IMG/VR virus record: IMGVR_UViG_3300044732_000643
Span: 1 to 64,000 of that record
DNA length: 64,000 nt
Strand: one strand, 5' to 3'
Source of the DNA: a virus
Position 1 is the first letter of the stretch, and each line of letters starts with the position of its first letter. The translations under genes and the position numbers were made by a program. The notes beneath the pieces were generated by a model. The model worked only from the letters and a program-made list of their open reading frames with translations. It ran no database searches and was not told the origin of the DNA. Positions 34,572 to 44,085 of the stretch are shown piece after piece.

Positions 34572-37500
34572 ATGGCAAAGTTCAAGATAACAGGCTTACC
34601 TAAAGCGCAATATGGTAAGAACAAGATTACATTAGAAGCATCTCCTTTTAGTCTTAATGCAAACCAAGCACAGTTAGCTAGTAGTGTTTATGGTGAATAT
34701 GATCCTGAGTTTTTAATTGGGGCAAGTAGGCCTATTGGAGGTTCAAGAGATCCACGGATTGCAAACAGTCTTTCTCTTACAGCAGGTTTACCATTAAATG
34801 GAACTGCATTACCTAGTATAAATGCTGGATATAAATTTAGATATAGACCAAGTTCAATGGGTGCGGGAGCTTTTGCTCCTACTACACAATTAGATGTGGG
34901 TGCCGGTTGGGACCCAACACAAGGTTTAAACTTTCAAGCAAAAGCAAATCCAAGATGGGAGTTTGCTAATAGAAGTGCAGATGCTTACCTAAAGCATAAC
35001 TGGCCTGTAGGAGCATGGCGCGGATATGCTGGTCCATCAGGTGGAATTAACTTAAGACAAAATTCTTTTGTTACAGGACCAGCTGCTTATGAAACTAGTG
35101 AGAAAACTGCAGGTAATCTAAATTTATTCTATGGAGCTGAGGCAGGTATTGAAGGTAGACCTTTTAAAAAAACACCGCTAAGAGTCGGGCTTGATGCAAG
35201 TTTATTAATGAACATGGCTAAGAAACAAGCTGAACAATCATTTAATCCAGATACTGATTTTAATAAGTCTGCTACTGGCTTTACACCAATGATTAAAGCT
35301 AAAGTAGTATATCCACTTGGTACTAAATTTCCTAAGAAAAAAGAAGAGTCAGAAGAAAAAATTAGATTAGATGCTATTAAAGCTAATGATAAAAACTATG
35401 TAGTTGACGCACCTGTTATAACTGGCCCTGGAGTAGACTGGGACTATAAAGAAAAACAACAACAATCTGGAACACCTAGAGGTTATTTACCAGGATATGA
35501 ACCTGAGACAGGAAATAAGCTATCTGAAGAAGAAGTAATGCGTAGATATAACTATGGTCCAACCCTTGAATATGGTGGGACTTCTGATGGTATCTATCTT
35601 GATTTAGATGATGATGAGATAGAACAATACAAGCAAGGTGGGTATATAGTAGAGGAACTTCCAAAAGCTCAGTTTGGTAAGAACAAAAGAAAGAAAGATC
35701 CAAACCAACCTATAGAGACAGCTACTTCTATTATGTCAGGTACAGAACCTGTAACTCCAAATGTGGTTCAGCCTGGAACAGATGCCTTTGATCTTAACGT
35801 AGGTACAGTAAATCATGATCCTCTTCTTACAGCTGCATGGAATAGAGCTGCAGCTTATGATAATGTCATGAATAAAGCTAATGAGCTAAGAGTTCAGAAT
35901 GAAAAGTTGAGTGAAGATATTTGGCAAAAGACATTGGCAGAAAGACAAGCAAACTTTGACAAAGCTGGTAAGCATGATAAGATAGAACCATTACAAACTA
36001 TTCCAATTTATCAATTTGAAGAAAGACAAAAAAAAGATCCTAACTATGTAAAGAGCTTAAAAGAACAAGGATATCTTATTACTACAGATAAAGAAAATGG
36101 AAAGGTAAACCTTTACCCAAAAACTGAGATTGAAACTAGGATTGTAAAGAATGGTCTTAGAACAAATGAGATAGTAAATAAACTTGGTATAGGTGACAAA
36201 AATTTAATTGATACAGAGTTTGCTGATGTTATTAAAGGTGCTGATGAACAACATGCGTATCAGACTAAACAAACTCTGCAAGATCTTATGCTTGATAAAG
36301 GTTGGAGTAAAGAAAAAGCTATTGACTATTTAGTAAACACTAAAAAGCTTGGTACCAAAGAAGGCTTAGAAAAAATCTATAACACAGACTTTAAAGACAT
36401 AGATAAGAATGTAAGAAGCTATTATGCTTATGGTGAAGATTACATACCATCATACTTAGACAAAGATGGTAATATGGTCAATGATACAAGTCTAATTGGT
36501 AAATGGAAAGACAATGATATCATTACTCTTGCTAGAGATAGACGTTTTATTGATAGTTATGGTGCCAACATTACTTCTGTATCTCCAAATGATAATGGTA
36601 GCTTAGAGTATGGAGCACAAGTTCTTCAGAAACTAAGAAGTGGTAAATGGGGATGGAATCCTAAGACTAACAGTCTTGTTAAACTTGGAGCAGATGATGC
36701 TTACAAAGATTTAGCAATAGATCCTACAGAGGAAGATGTTAATGAGATTAGCAGAATTGGCGATTACAGAAAATTAACTAATCAGCAATTCAATGATAAA
36801 TACTATGCACCACAAAGTAAAATAGAAAAAGACTGGCAGAAAGGAAAAGTGCCGGTACAAATTAGTGCTAATGAAAATTACATGGCCACCGAGCTTGGCC
36901 AAGATGAAAATGGTAATACCGTAGACTATGAATTTGGCATTGAAGTACCCGCAGGGACTGATCCAAATACTGGAGAGGTAATTACTAAAAGAGTATCTGC
37001 AAGTGAATTAGCTGGAAAGACAGTTTACATGACAGAAGAAGAAGCTGATAAATATAGAAGAGCAAGAGTTAAGTCTAACATGGGTGCTGTTTCTAGAAAT
37101 CCTTTGTGGTATGCACCAGCAATGATTGGTGCTCAGCCGTTTGCAGGAGGTGTACTTGGTGCTACACTAAATTATGCTCCTATATCATCAATGCCATGGT
37201 TAACTGCAGGAAATGCGTTAACAGCAGAAATGGCCTACACTGCACTTAAACCTCAAGGTGACTTTCATCAAGCATATAAAGACTTTAAAAAAGGTGATGT
37301 TTGGGAAGGTATAGGAAATAGTTTATGGGGAGCACTAGGAGTAGCACCTTTAGGCAAAACTGCTTTTAAAACTTTTAGAGCATTAAATGATTTAAAAAAA
37401 CCTGGTGGTATGGGTCTAATACCAACAAGATCAAACTTACAGTACTCAATTTCAGGTCAACGTGGTGCTGCTGGTAAAACTGGATTAGATCAAGCACATG

Positions 37501-38396
37501 TAGAAGACGTAAGAAAAAAGACTATTGCTAGATTGCAGTCGGAGGACTATTTAAAAAAGAGAATGGCCAATACTGGAGAAACAGCTGAACAAGTTAAAGC
37601 TGATGTGAAAAAAATAATTTCTGAAGCTGAAAATACAAAGTATAATTTGAATGCATCCCTTAGTCCAAATATTATGGGAGAACAGAGACCAAAAGGATTA
37701 CAAAACTTATGGAGATATCCTACAGTAGATATATCAAAAACTGCAGAGAATCCCATAACTACTTTGATTCATGAAAATAATCACTTGTATTCTCCTGCTG
37801 GTTATACAAGTAATATGGCACCTTTAATTAAAGGTTGGCGTAATCCAAATATTGCCTCAGTTCCTTTTGGTAAAAATAGAGGTGTATATACTAATTATCC
37901 TAAACTGGGTGTAACCGATGATATTGGTGAGTATGAAGCAAGAGAGTGGGAACAACAAGTTAGACACCTAAATGCAAGAGATCAACTTATTTCAGCAAAC
38001 AACTTAGCAGAAGATGCTAAAGTAACACCAGAAATGGTAGAAAAGTTTGGACAGGATTGGTTTAAGCGTATAAAGACTGAAGGACATGTGGCTGATGACT
38101 ATGATATTATTTGGGAATCTGAACTAAAGAATGTAAGGGAAACTCTTGCTAAAGAAAAAGGTTTTGCAAATACTACAGAACTTGAGAAAAATTTAACGCA
38201 AACAGAAAGATCTGCATTTTTAAAAGAGGTTAGAAAAAGATGGTCAGAAAAAGTTGCTGGTGTATTAAACAGTGCGTGGATGGGTGTACCAGCTGTAATA
38301 GGTGTCGGTGCATTAAGTGCAGGAGCTACAGATGCTGAGTTCAAAAAAGGTGGTTTCCCAAAGAACATAGGTAAACTTAAAAAGTTTACTAGATAA
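34572..38396 (+). CDS. cargo protein with outer-membrane-barrel-like N-terminus and HExxH domain
   Basis: A 1274-residue protein. After LPKAQYGK (residues 9-16), residues about 40-260 show alternating polar/hydrophobic strands with Gly turns and aromatic ends, closing with IKAKVVYPLG. This is the look of a bacterial outer-membrane beta barrel. A YKQGGYIVEELPKAQFGK element (about 355-373) repeats that of the preceding protein. The middle is helical. A Gly/Pro-rich hydrophobic stretch follows near 840-920. HENNH (His1067, Glu1068, His1071) with later Glu-rich helices suggests a zincin. A final hydrophobic segment precedes FKKGGFPK. It may form an ejection channel with a peptidase; this is inference. 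Confidence 0.55.
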   Translation: MAKFKITGLPKAQYGKNKITLEASPFSLNANQAQLASSVYGEYDPEFLIGASRPIGGSRDPRIANSLSLTAGLPLNGTALPSINAGYKFRYRPSSMGAGAFAPTTQLDVGAGWDPTQGLNFQAKANPRWEFANRSADAYLKHNWPVGAWRGYAGPSGGINLRQNSFVTGPAAYETSEKTAGNLNLFYGAEAGIEGRPFKKTPLRVGLDASLLMNMAKKQAEQSFNPDTDFNKSATGFTPMIKAKVVYPLGTKFPKKKEESEEKIRLDAIKANDKNYVVDAPVITGPGVDWDYKEKQQQSGTPRGYLPGYEPETGNKLSEEEVMRRYNYGPTLEYGGTSDGIYLDLDDDEIEQYKQGGYIVEELPKAQFGKNKRKKDPNQPIETATSIMSGTEPVTPNVVQPGTDAFDLNVGTVNHDPLLTAAWNRAAAYDNVMNKANELRVQNEKLSEDIWQKTLAERQANFDKAGKHDKIEPLQTIPIYQFEERQKKDPNYVKSLKEQGYLITTDKENGKVNLYPKTEIETRIVKNGLRTNEIVNKLGIGDKNLIDTEFADVIKGADEQHAYQTKQTLQDLMLDKGWSKEKAIDYLVNTKKLGTKEGLEKIYNTDFKDIDKNVRSYYAYGEDYIPSYLDKDGNMVNDTSLIGKWKDNDIITLARDRRFIDSYGANITSVSPNDNGSLEYGAQVLQKLRSGKWGWNPKTNSLVKLGADDAYKDLAIDPTEEDVNEISRIGDYRKLTNQQFNDKYYAPQSKIEKDWQKGKVPVQISANENYMATELGQDENGNTVDYEFGIEVPAGTDPNTGEVITKRVSASELAGKTVYMTEEEADKYRRARVKSNMGAVSRNPLWYAPAMIGAQPFAGGVLGATLNYAPISSMPWLTAGNALTAEMAYTALKPQGDFHQAYKDFKKGDVWEGIGNSLWGALGVAPLGKTAFKTFRALNDLKKPGGMGLIPTRSNLQYSISGQRGAAGKTGLDQAHVEDVRKKTIARLQSEDYLKKRMANTGETAEQVKADVKKIISEAENTKYNLNASLSPNIMGEQRPKGLQNLWRYPTVDISKTAENPITTLIHENNHLYSPAGYTSNMAPLIKGWRNPNIASVPFGKNRGVYTNYPKLGVTDDIGEYEAREWEQQVRHLNARDQLISANNLAEDAKVTPEMVEKFGQDWFKRIKTEGHVADDYDIIWESELKNVRETLAKEKGFANTTELEKNLTQTERSAFLKEVRKRWSEKVAGVLNSAWMGVPAVIGVGALSAGATDAEFKKGGFPKNIGKLKKFTR

Positions 38397-38408
38397 ATTT
38401 AAAATAAG

Positions 38409-38432
38409 TATATTTAGTATATAGCATGCTAT
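38409..38432 (+). promoter_or_regulatory. TATATTTAGTATAT promoter-like motif overlapping a 12-bp palindrome
   Basis: TATATTTAGTATAT (38409-38422) is identical to 23660-23673. It overlaps the perfect palindrome ATAGCATGCTAT (38421-38432), which ends one base before the ATG at 38434. The motif may be a late promoter; the palindrome may be an operator or a hairpin near the start codon. Confidence 0.45.
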
Positions 38433-38433
38433 T

Positions 38434-41400
38434 ATGAAAAGAAGAGTAAGAGTTTACAAAGCAGAAGACGGACAAGGTCAATACCATAACCAAATGTCTC
38501 AGTTCTTAAAGAAAGCCCAGATGGGTATGGAACAACAACAAGCTCAACAGCCAGACATGCAACAAGTTGTAATGCAAGTTGCAGGATTAATCATGCCCCC
38601 ACCAGAAGGTCAAGGGCAAGATCCTCAGCAGATATACCAATCTCTTGTTCAGTCTTATGGTGAGGAAGCGGCAGCACAGATTATTAATGCTGCTGTAAGC
38701 ATGGCTCAACCTGAAGAAGCTGTACCTACAGATGAAGAATTAGCACAATCACTACCTCCGGTAGATGATTTGACAATGCAGGAGCAGTTGATTCAAGAAG
38801 AAGAAGAACGTCAACAGCAGTTAAGAGATGATGAGTATGTTATAGAAGATGAAGAGTTCATGAATGATCTTCTGTATGGTGATGATACACAAACAGAAGA
38901 AGAACAACCTGAAGCTAAATATGGTGGTGCTCAACATAGAAGTTTTGTAAAGAAAGCTTTAAAGCTTGCTAAGAAACAAATGGGTGATGCCGGAAATGGT
39001 CAAGGTAAGAACACTGCTGATATATATGACGGTGCGCTTAAGAGATCTGAGGACTTTACAACTAACCTTAAGAATGAAGCTACCTTATCTTTATTAGAGC
39101 AGCAGTTTAAGAACATGTCTCAAGCATCACCAACAATGCAAGGACAACAACCTTTTGCATATGGGGGATCACAGTTTGGTGGTATGACTGGTTATGACTT
39201 AAATAAGTTTATCAATGGTGGTTATGACCCTTCTATACCTGAGTTAACTAAAGCACAGTATGGCTATCAGTTTAATAAATTATTAGAAGACCTTAATACA
39301 GATAAGAGGGGTGTTACTAGTTTTAGCCGAGGTGCTGATATGGCACAAAAGGCAGAAGATACAGAGAATCCAGACAACAAAGAATTGTATGAGCATCTGA
39401 AAGCATTAGGTGTCAATGTAGGTGAATACCGTGAAGGTATGAACTACAAAGAAGTAGCTGATAAAATAAAAGGTGGAAAAGGTAGTGGTAATAATACAAA
39501 CTATAACTATCAACCCTACTCTACTAATAATGTATGGGATGCCTTGATTCCTAACAATGCAATCTTTGGTAAGAAGTATACTATGTCAGGTCCTATGAAT
39601 TATTTAGGAAATGCATTTAAGGGATCTTTTGACCCAAGTAAAATGTCAGGCTTTGATGTAGAAAAAGAAAGATTAGGTTTTGGTCACAAGCGTTATACGT
39701 TTACTCCTAAACTTAATGGTGCTTCAGGTACTGGGGCAGGTGTAGGTGCAGGTAAAGTTGGGAGTCCAGGTAGTGCAGTAGATGCATTAGGTAGACCAGT
39801 TACTTCTCAGAAACAACTTGAGATGTCATATTTAAATCCAGCATACTTACGTCAGTCAGGCAAGGAGTTAAAAGATCTTAATCTTAATCCTTATAGCAAA
39901 CAAGAAATGAGAAATGCTAGACAGGACTTAAGACAGTACGATAGAGCTGGCAGAAAAACGGATAGAAAAAATGATTGGGCTCAAGATAAATTTGGAAATA
40001 ATAGTCAAAAACAAAAGGGTGACTTTTGGCCTAAAGTAGCAGGATTCTTTTCTTCAGCACAAAAAAGAGCTGAATATGGTTTACAAACATACCAAGGTAA
40101 CGTAAATGGATCTTCTGTAAATAATCAAGAACCACCTATTGAATTTAAACCAAAGACTGCAAAAGAAGTTTGGGATAAATATGAACCAGAATTAAGAGAA
40201 CAATGGGGTAGCAAAGTTGGTCAAGAGGATCAACTTGAACAAGGTGATCCACGTTTTCAAGTAGATGAAGAAAAGTACTTTAATGGTACTAACTTTTTGA
40301 ATGCAGCTAATCCAATGTTAAAAGGACTTACTGCTGGACTTGAAAGAAAGAATCTAAAGAATTTCTATGGATACCAGAACCAGACTTCTGATGATTTGAA
40401 TATGGCACAAGCCCAGAGAAAGCATGGTAACTACAATCCTAACTCTGGTTTATTTCAAGAAGACTTAGAGGGACAGAACTGGCAAAGTAAATACGGTGGT
40501 GTACCTCACATGAAGATGGGAGGACCAAAAGGTAAAACAGGACAACAGGTAGATTACTCTTTGGGTATTTTCCCAACAGCTATGGGTGGATCAGATATCA
40601 ATCAATACATTGGCAGAAAGAAACCTGAGATAGCAGATACACTTAAACCTGTACCAAGAGATGAAGCTAATCTAGAAGCTGAAAAAGGTGAAACGGCATA
40701 TGGAGATCTTAATGGAGATGGCTTTCCAGAACACTATGAGATTGGTGGCAAGCGTCATTATGAAGGTGGTACTCCACTTAATCTTCCAGATGATACGTTT
40801 ATCTTTAGTGATACTAAATCTATGAGAATTAGTGATCCTAAGATTCTTAAGATGTTCAATAAAAAACCTAAGAAGGGTGGTTATACTCCGGCTGAGTTAG
40901 CTAAGCAGTATGACATTAATGAATACCGCAAGATTCTTGAAGATCCAGATTCAGATGTAGTAAGTAGAAAGACTGCAGAACAAATGATTAAGAACTTCAA
41001 CATTAAACTTGGAGCTCTAGCATTAGCACAAGAATCTAAAAAAGGATTCCCGCAAGGTATCCCTGTAGCAGCTAAACCATATATGGAAGCTATGGGTATC
41101 AAAGAAGAAGATATCATACCTAAAGAAGAAGAGACTCAGCAGATGGCTCAACAAGTTATGGGTCAGCAAGGAATGCCACCACAAGGAATGGCACAACCAG
41201 GTATGATGCCAGAACAACAAATGGCTATGGCTTCTCAAGAAGGTATGATGGCTAGCCCAGAAGAAATGGGAATGAGTCCTGAAGGAATGATGAGATATGG
41301 TGGTATGCGTAGATTGAGAAGAGCTCAAGAAGGTGTTAATACTTATGACCCATATAATAGACCACAAGAAGAACTTGATGCAGCTAATCAAGCATTCTAT

Positions 41401-44022
41401 GAAAGAACAAAAGATATTGATGCTTCTAAGTATTTTAATAACAATTCAAATCCAGATCTTAGAGACTATAGTAATGATATGAATCATGCTGTTAAACATG
41501 GCTACGCTAATGAGCCTTGGTTTAATATGGGATTGAGTGAAAACCAATTGCTTAATTTTTATAAACAAAGTGATGGTAGAATAGCATTACCTGTAACTAG
41601 TAATAGTAATTCACCAGCTTGGGTAAGAGGATTAAGAAGAGAGGGCGGTTTGGCTAAAGCACAGGAAGGTGGTGTTGATCAAATGCAACAAGTAATGCAA
41701 CAGGTAGAACAAGCTCTTCAACAAGGAGCTCAACCTGAAGAAGTAGCTGCACAGTTAATTCAAAGTCAAATACAGCCAGAAGCTGTAATGCAAATCTTCA
41801 TGCAGTTAGGTGTACCTCAAGAAGAAGCTGCCGGTATAGTGCAATCAGTAATGCAACAAATGCAAGGTGCTCAACAACAAGGAATGAGTAAACAAATGCC
41901 AATGGCTCAGAATGGAATAATACAAAGATCTGATCCAGCTATGGAGGAGTACATTAAAACAATGAATAAGTACTATAACAGAAAAGGTGAAGACAATGAA
42001 TTCCTTCCTTCTGGAGCTGGTCCAATGACTGAAGAGCAGATGTATAACTGGAATGATATACAAGATGTTCTTCAACCTGGTAGTATTCCTCAAAAAAGTC
42101 AGTATACTCCTGAAGAAAAACTGCAACGTATGCAAAAATCAACAGAAAATTGTCCATGTATGAAAGATGCTATTGTACAAGGAAGACTTCAGAAAGTTTG
42201 TACACCATGTGAACAAATGCCAATGGCTGCCTATGGTATGCAGATGGGAGGCTATGATATGCCTTTTAGCTACAGCCATCCTTATCAGATGGCTTATGGG
42301 GGATTTCTTGACAGATACCAAACCAAAGGTGAAGTAAAACAAAGAATCTATACTGAAGATCAATTACCAGAAGATGCCCGTATAGTAGAGAAATTTACCA
42401 GAGGTAAAAAACCGGGAGACTTTGAATTACAAGAAGACGGTACTTATAGAAAGGTAACTAAGTATGATCTTAAACCCTCTGCTTCTAGTGCAACTAAACA
42501 GCAAACTGCAGCAGATTTTGCATCACAGTCTGAAGAGAATAAGAAACTACTAGAACAAGCTAATGCAATTATTGCAAGAGAAATTGATAATGGGACAATT
42601 GAAGGTGACCCAGCTGGTGGTCCAATTAAACTACTAGGTAATCTTAGCTTACCATTCAATGAAAGAATTATCTTAAGTAAAGCACTTAACTCTAACAAAG
42701 ATTTTGGTACTGATAAATACAAGGTAACTAAGCAAAGTGCAACAATAGGTTACTCTAAAAAAGATGCGTCAGGAAAACTAACAGGTACCGGGTCATTTGT
42801 AGCAGGGTTTACTCCAGAAGACTATGAGAAGCGTTACCTATATGAGCAATTGAAAGGTATGGGTGCAGATGATGAAAGAGCATTTGCTGAAATAGAAAAG
42901 ATATATAATGACCCAACTCAAAAAGCTAGTGTAAGAAGAGAGTATTTAAACTTCTTAGGTGTTGCAGCACCAGCAGATGATGCTGAATTACTAGATGCTA
43001 ATTTCTATAAGACACGTTACAAAGATGTGACAACTGCTATGGAGAGGTTAGATGAAGGTACATTCAGAACTCCTGAAGCAGGTGGTAATGACTTGATATC
43101 AGGGTTTGATCACTTTGATGCAATGGGCTTTGAATATAATCCAGAGTATGAAGCTGAACAACAAGAACAGGAAGAGGAAACTACTGACACTGAAACAGAA
43201 GAAGATGTAAATGTACCTGTTCCTCAGTATGCTCCATGGTGGTTACAAGATACTATCAAGACAGCAGGAGCATTTGGTGATCTTATGGGTGTTAAGAAGT
43301 ATTATCCTTGGGCACCTAAGTATAATCCTATGATGCCGGAGCCTACATTCTTAGATCCAACAAGAGCTATAGCTGCACAATCAGAGCAAGCTAGAATTCT
43401 TGGGGATACTATGGCTAAGCTATCTCCTAACTCTTCACTAGCTGCTTCTAGATTAAGTGGTCTTCAAGGAGAGTTAGCTAAAGGAGCTTCTGATACAGCT
43501 AATCAATATGACAAAGCTAACGTAGAGATAGCTAACCAATTTGCACCAATGCAAGCTGATGTAGCTAATAAAGCTCAAGAGTATAACCTTGGTCAGACTA
43601 AAGGTCTATATGATGCTAATACAATTATGAATCAACAGTATGACAATAGTAAGCGTGCTCTAAGAGGTAACCTTCTTAACCAGTACACTAACGCTATTAC
43701 TAACCGTTGGAAGACTGATGCTCTCAATCAATTGTATCCACAGTACGCTGTTGATCCATCAATTGGGGGTAGACTTAATTTCAAAAAAGGTAAAGAACAA
43801 GATCCTACAGTTGCTAAGAAATATGGTGATTACTATGATGAAGCTTTTAAAGCTACGGGTGATGCAGATGCTGCTGCTAAGTATGCATTACTAGCATGGA
43901 AACAATCTCAAGGTATGTCTGCTAATGATCCGTCAGAAGCAATAATGTCTCATTATGATAATATGGCACGTGGTGGAATATTTGTAATGGGTCCAAGTTT
44001 AATGCCCCCACTGATCATGTAA
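38434..44022 (+). CDS. very large Gln/Met-rich virion cargo protein
   Basis: A 1862-residue protein. The N-terminus (RVYKAEDG, FLKKAQMG at about 25-32) leads into acidic, Gln/Met-rich stretches with repeated short helical units. Residues about 750-890 hold the string GDLNGDGF, GGKRHYEGGTPLNLP and FIFSDT, followed by a helical part rich in AEQMIKN. I recognise this domain from many Bacteroidetes phages, without known function. KAQ-x-G and GG elements recur (LTKAQYG, RRAQEG, AKAQEGG, MAQNG). The C-terminal 350 residues are helical. It lies at the head of the cargo block, behind a promoter-like motif, and is probably a packaged internal protein ejected with DNA. Confidence 0.6.
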   Translation: MKRRVRVYKAEDGQGQYHNQMSQFLKKAQMGMEQQQAQQPDMQQVVMQVAGLIMPPPEGQGQDPQQIYQSLVQSYGEEAAAQIINAAVSMAQPEEAVPTDEELAQSLPPVDDLTMQEQLIQEEEERQQQLRDDEYVIEDEEFMNDLLYGDDTQTEEEQPEAKYGGAQHRSFVKKALKLAKKQMGDAGNGQGKNTADIYDGALKRSEDFTTNLKNEATLSLLEQQFKNMSQASPTMQGQQPFAYGGSQFGGMTGYDLNKFINGGYDPSIPELTKAQYGYQFNKLLEDLNTDKRGVTSFSRGADMAQKAEDTENPDNKELYEHLKALGVNVGEYREGMNYKEVADKIKGGKGSGNNTNYNYQPYSTNNVWDALIPNNAIFGKKYTMSGPMNYLGNAFKGSFDPSKMSGFDVEKERLGFGHKRYTFTPKLNGASGTGAGVGAGKVGSPGSAVDALGRPVTSQKQLEMSYLNPAYLRQSGKELKDLNLNPYSKQEMRNARQDLRQYDRAGRKTDRKNDWAQDKFGNNSQKQKGDFWPKVAGFFSSAQKRAEYGLQTYQGNVNGSSVNNQEPPIEFKPKTAKEVWDKYEPELREQWGSKVGQEDQLEQGDPRFQVDEEKYFNGTNFLNAANPMLKGLTAGLERKNLKNFYGYQNQTSDDLNMAQAQRKHGNYNPNSGLFQEDLEGQNWQSKYGGVPHMKMGGPKGKTGQQVDYSLGIFPTAMGGSDINQYIGRKKPEIADTLKPVPRDEANLEAEKGETAYGDLNGDGFPEHYEIGGKRHYEGGTPLNLPDDTFIFSDTKSMRISDPKILKMFNKKPKKGGYTPAELAKQYDINEYRKILEDPDSDVVSRKTAEQMIKNFNIKLGALALAQESKKGFPQGIPVAAKPYMEAMGIKEEDIIPKEEETQQMAQQVMGQQGMPPQGMAQPGMMPEQQMAMASQEGMMASPEEMGMSPEGMMRYGGMRRLRRAQEGVNTYDPYNRPQEELDAANQAFYERTKDIDASKYFNNNSNPDLRDYSNDMNHAVKHGYANEPWFNMGLSENQLLNFYKQSDGRIALPVTSNSNSPAWVRGLRREGGLAKAQEGGVDQMQQVMQQVEQALQQGAQPEEVAAQLIQSQIQPEAVMQIFMQLGVPQEEAAGIVQSVMQQMQGAQQQGMSKQMPMAQNGIIQRSDPAMEEYIKTMNKYYNRKGEDNEFLPSGAGPMTEEQMYNWNDIQDVLQPGSIPQKSQYTPEEKLQRMQKSTENCPCMKDAIVQGRLQKVCTPCEQMPMAAYGMQMGGYDMPFSYSHPYQMAYGGFLDRYQTKGEVKQRIYTEDQLPEDARIVEKFTRGKKPGDFELQEDGTYRKVTKYDLKPSASSATKQQTAADFASQSEENKKLLEQANAIIAREIDNGTIEGDPAGGPIKLLGNLSLPFNERIILSKALNSNKDFGTDKYKVTKQSATIGYSKKDASGKLTGTGSFVAGFTPEDYEKRYLYEQLKGMGADDERAFAEIEKIYNDPTQKASVRREYLNFLGVAAPADDAELLDANFYKTRYKDVTTAMERLDEGTFRTPEAGGNDLISGFDHFDAMGFEYNPEYEAEQQEQEEETTDTETEEDVNVPVPQYAPWWLQDTIKTAGAFGDLMGVKKYYPWAPKYNPMMPEPTFLDPTRAIAAQSEQARILGDTMAKLSPNSSLAASRLSGLQGELAKGASDTANQYDKANVEIANQFAPMQADVANKAQEYNLGQTKGLYDANTIMNQQYDNSKRALRGNLLNQYTNAITNRWKTDALNQLYPQYAVDPSIGGRLNFKKGKEQDPTVAKKYGDYYDEAFKATGDADAAAKYALLAWKQSQGMSANDPSEAIMSHYDNMARGGIFVMGPSLMPPLIM

Positions 44023-44056
44023 ACTTCTTAGGTTTATTAAACTTATAAAATTTTGA

Positions 44057-44068
44057 TATTTTTACAAT
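44057..44068 (+). promoter_or_regulatory. TATTTTTACAAT motif before the 1136-residue cargo gene
   Basis: This 12-mer, 18 bases upstream of the ATG at 44086, is identical to 6488-6499 before the scaffold-like gene. The same gap carries TAAAATTTTG (44046-44055), similar to TACAATTTTG at 6494. The repeated pair suggests a second promoter class; chance in AT-rich DNA is not excluded. Confidence 0.35.
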
Positions 44069-44085
44069 ACAAAGAATACTAAAGC

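Noticed and set aside
41023-42157. Minus-strand frames rich in His, Ser and Phe opposite the Gln/Met-rich cargo gene
   Set aside because: The composition is a by-product of reverse-reading Gln- and Met-rich codons. The + strand gene is continuous and has recognisable domains.
44023-44056. AGGTTT/AAACTT inverted repeat as a terminator after the 1862-residue gene
   Set aside because: The stem is short, AT-rich and contains a G-U pair, with no clear T run at the right distance.
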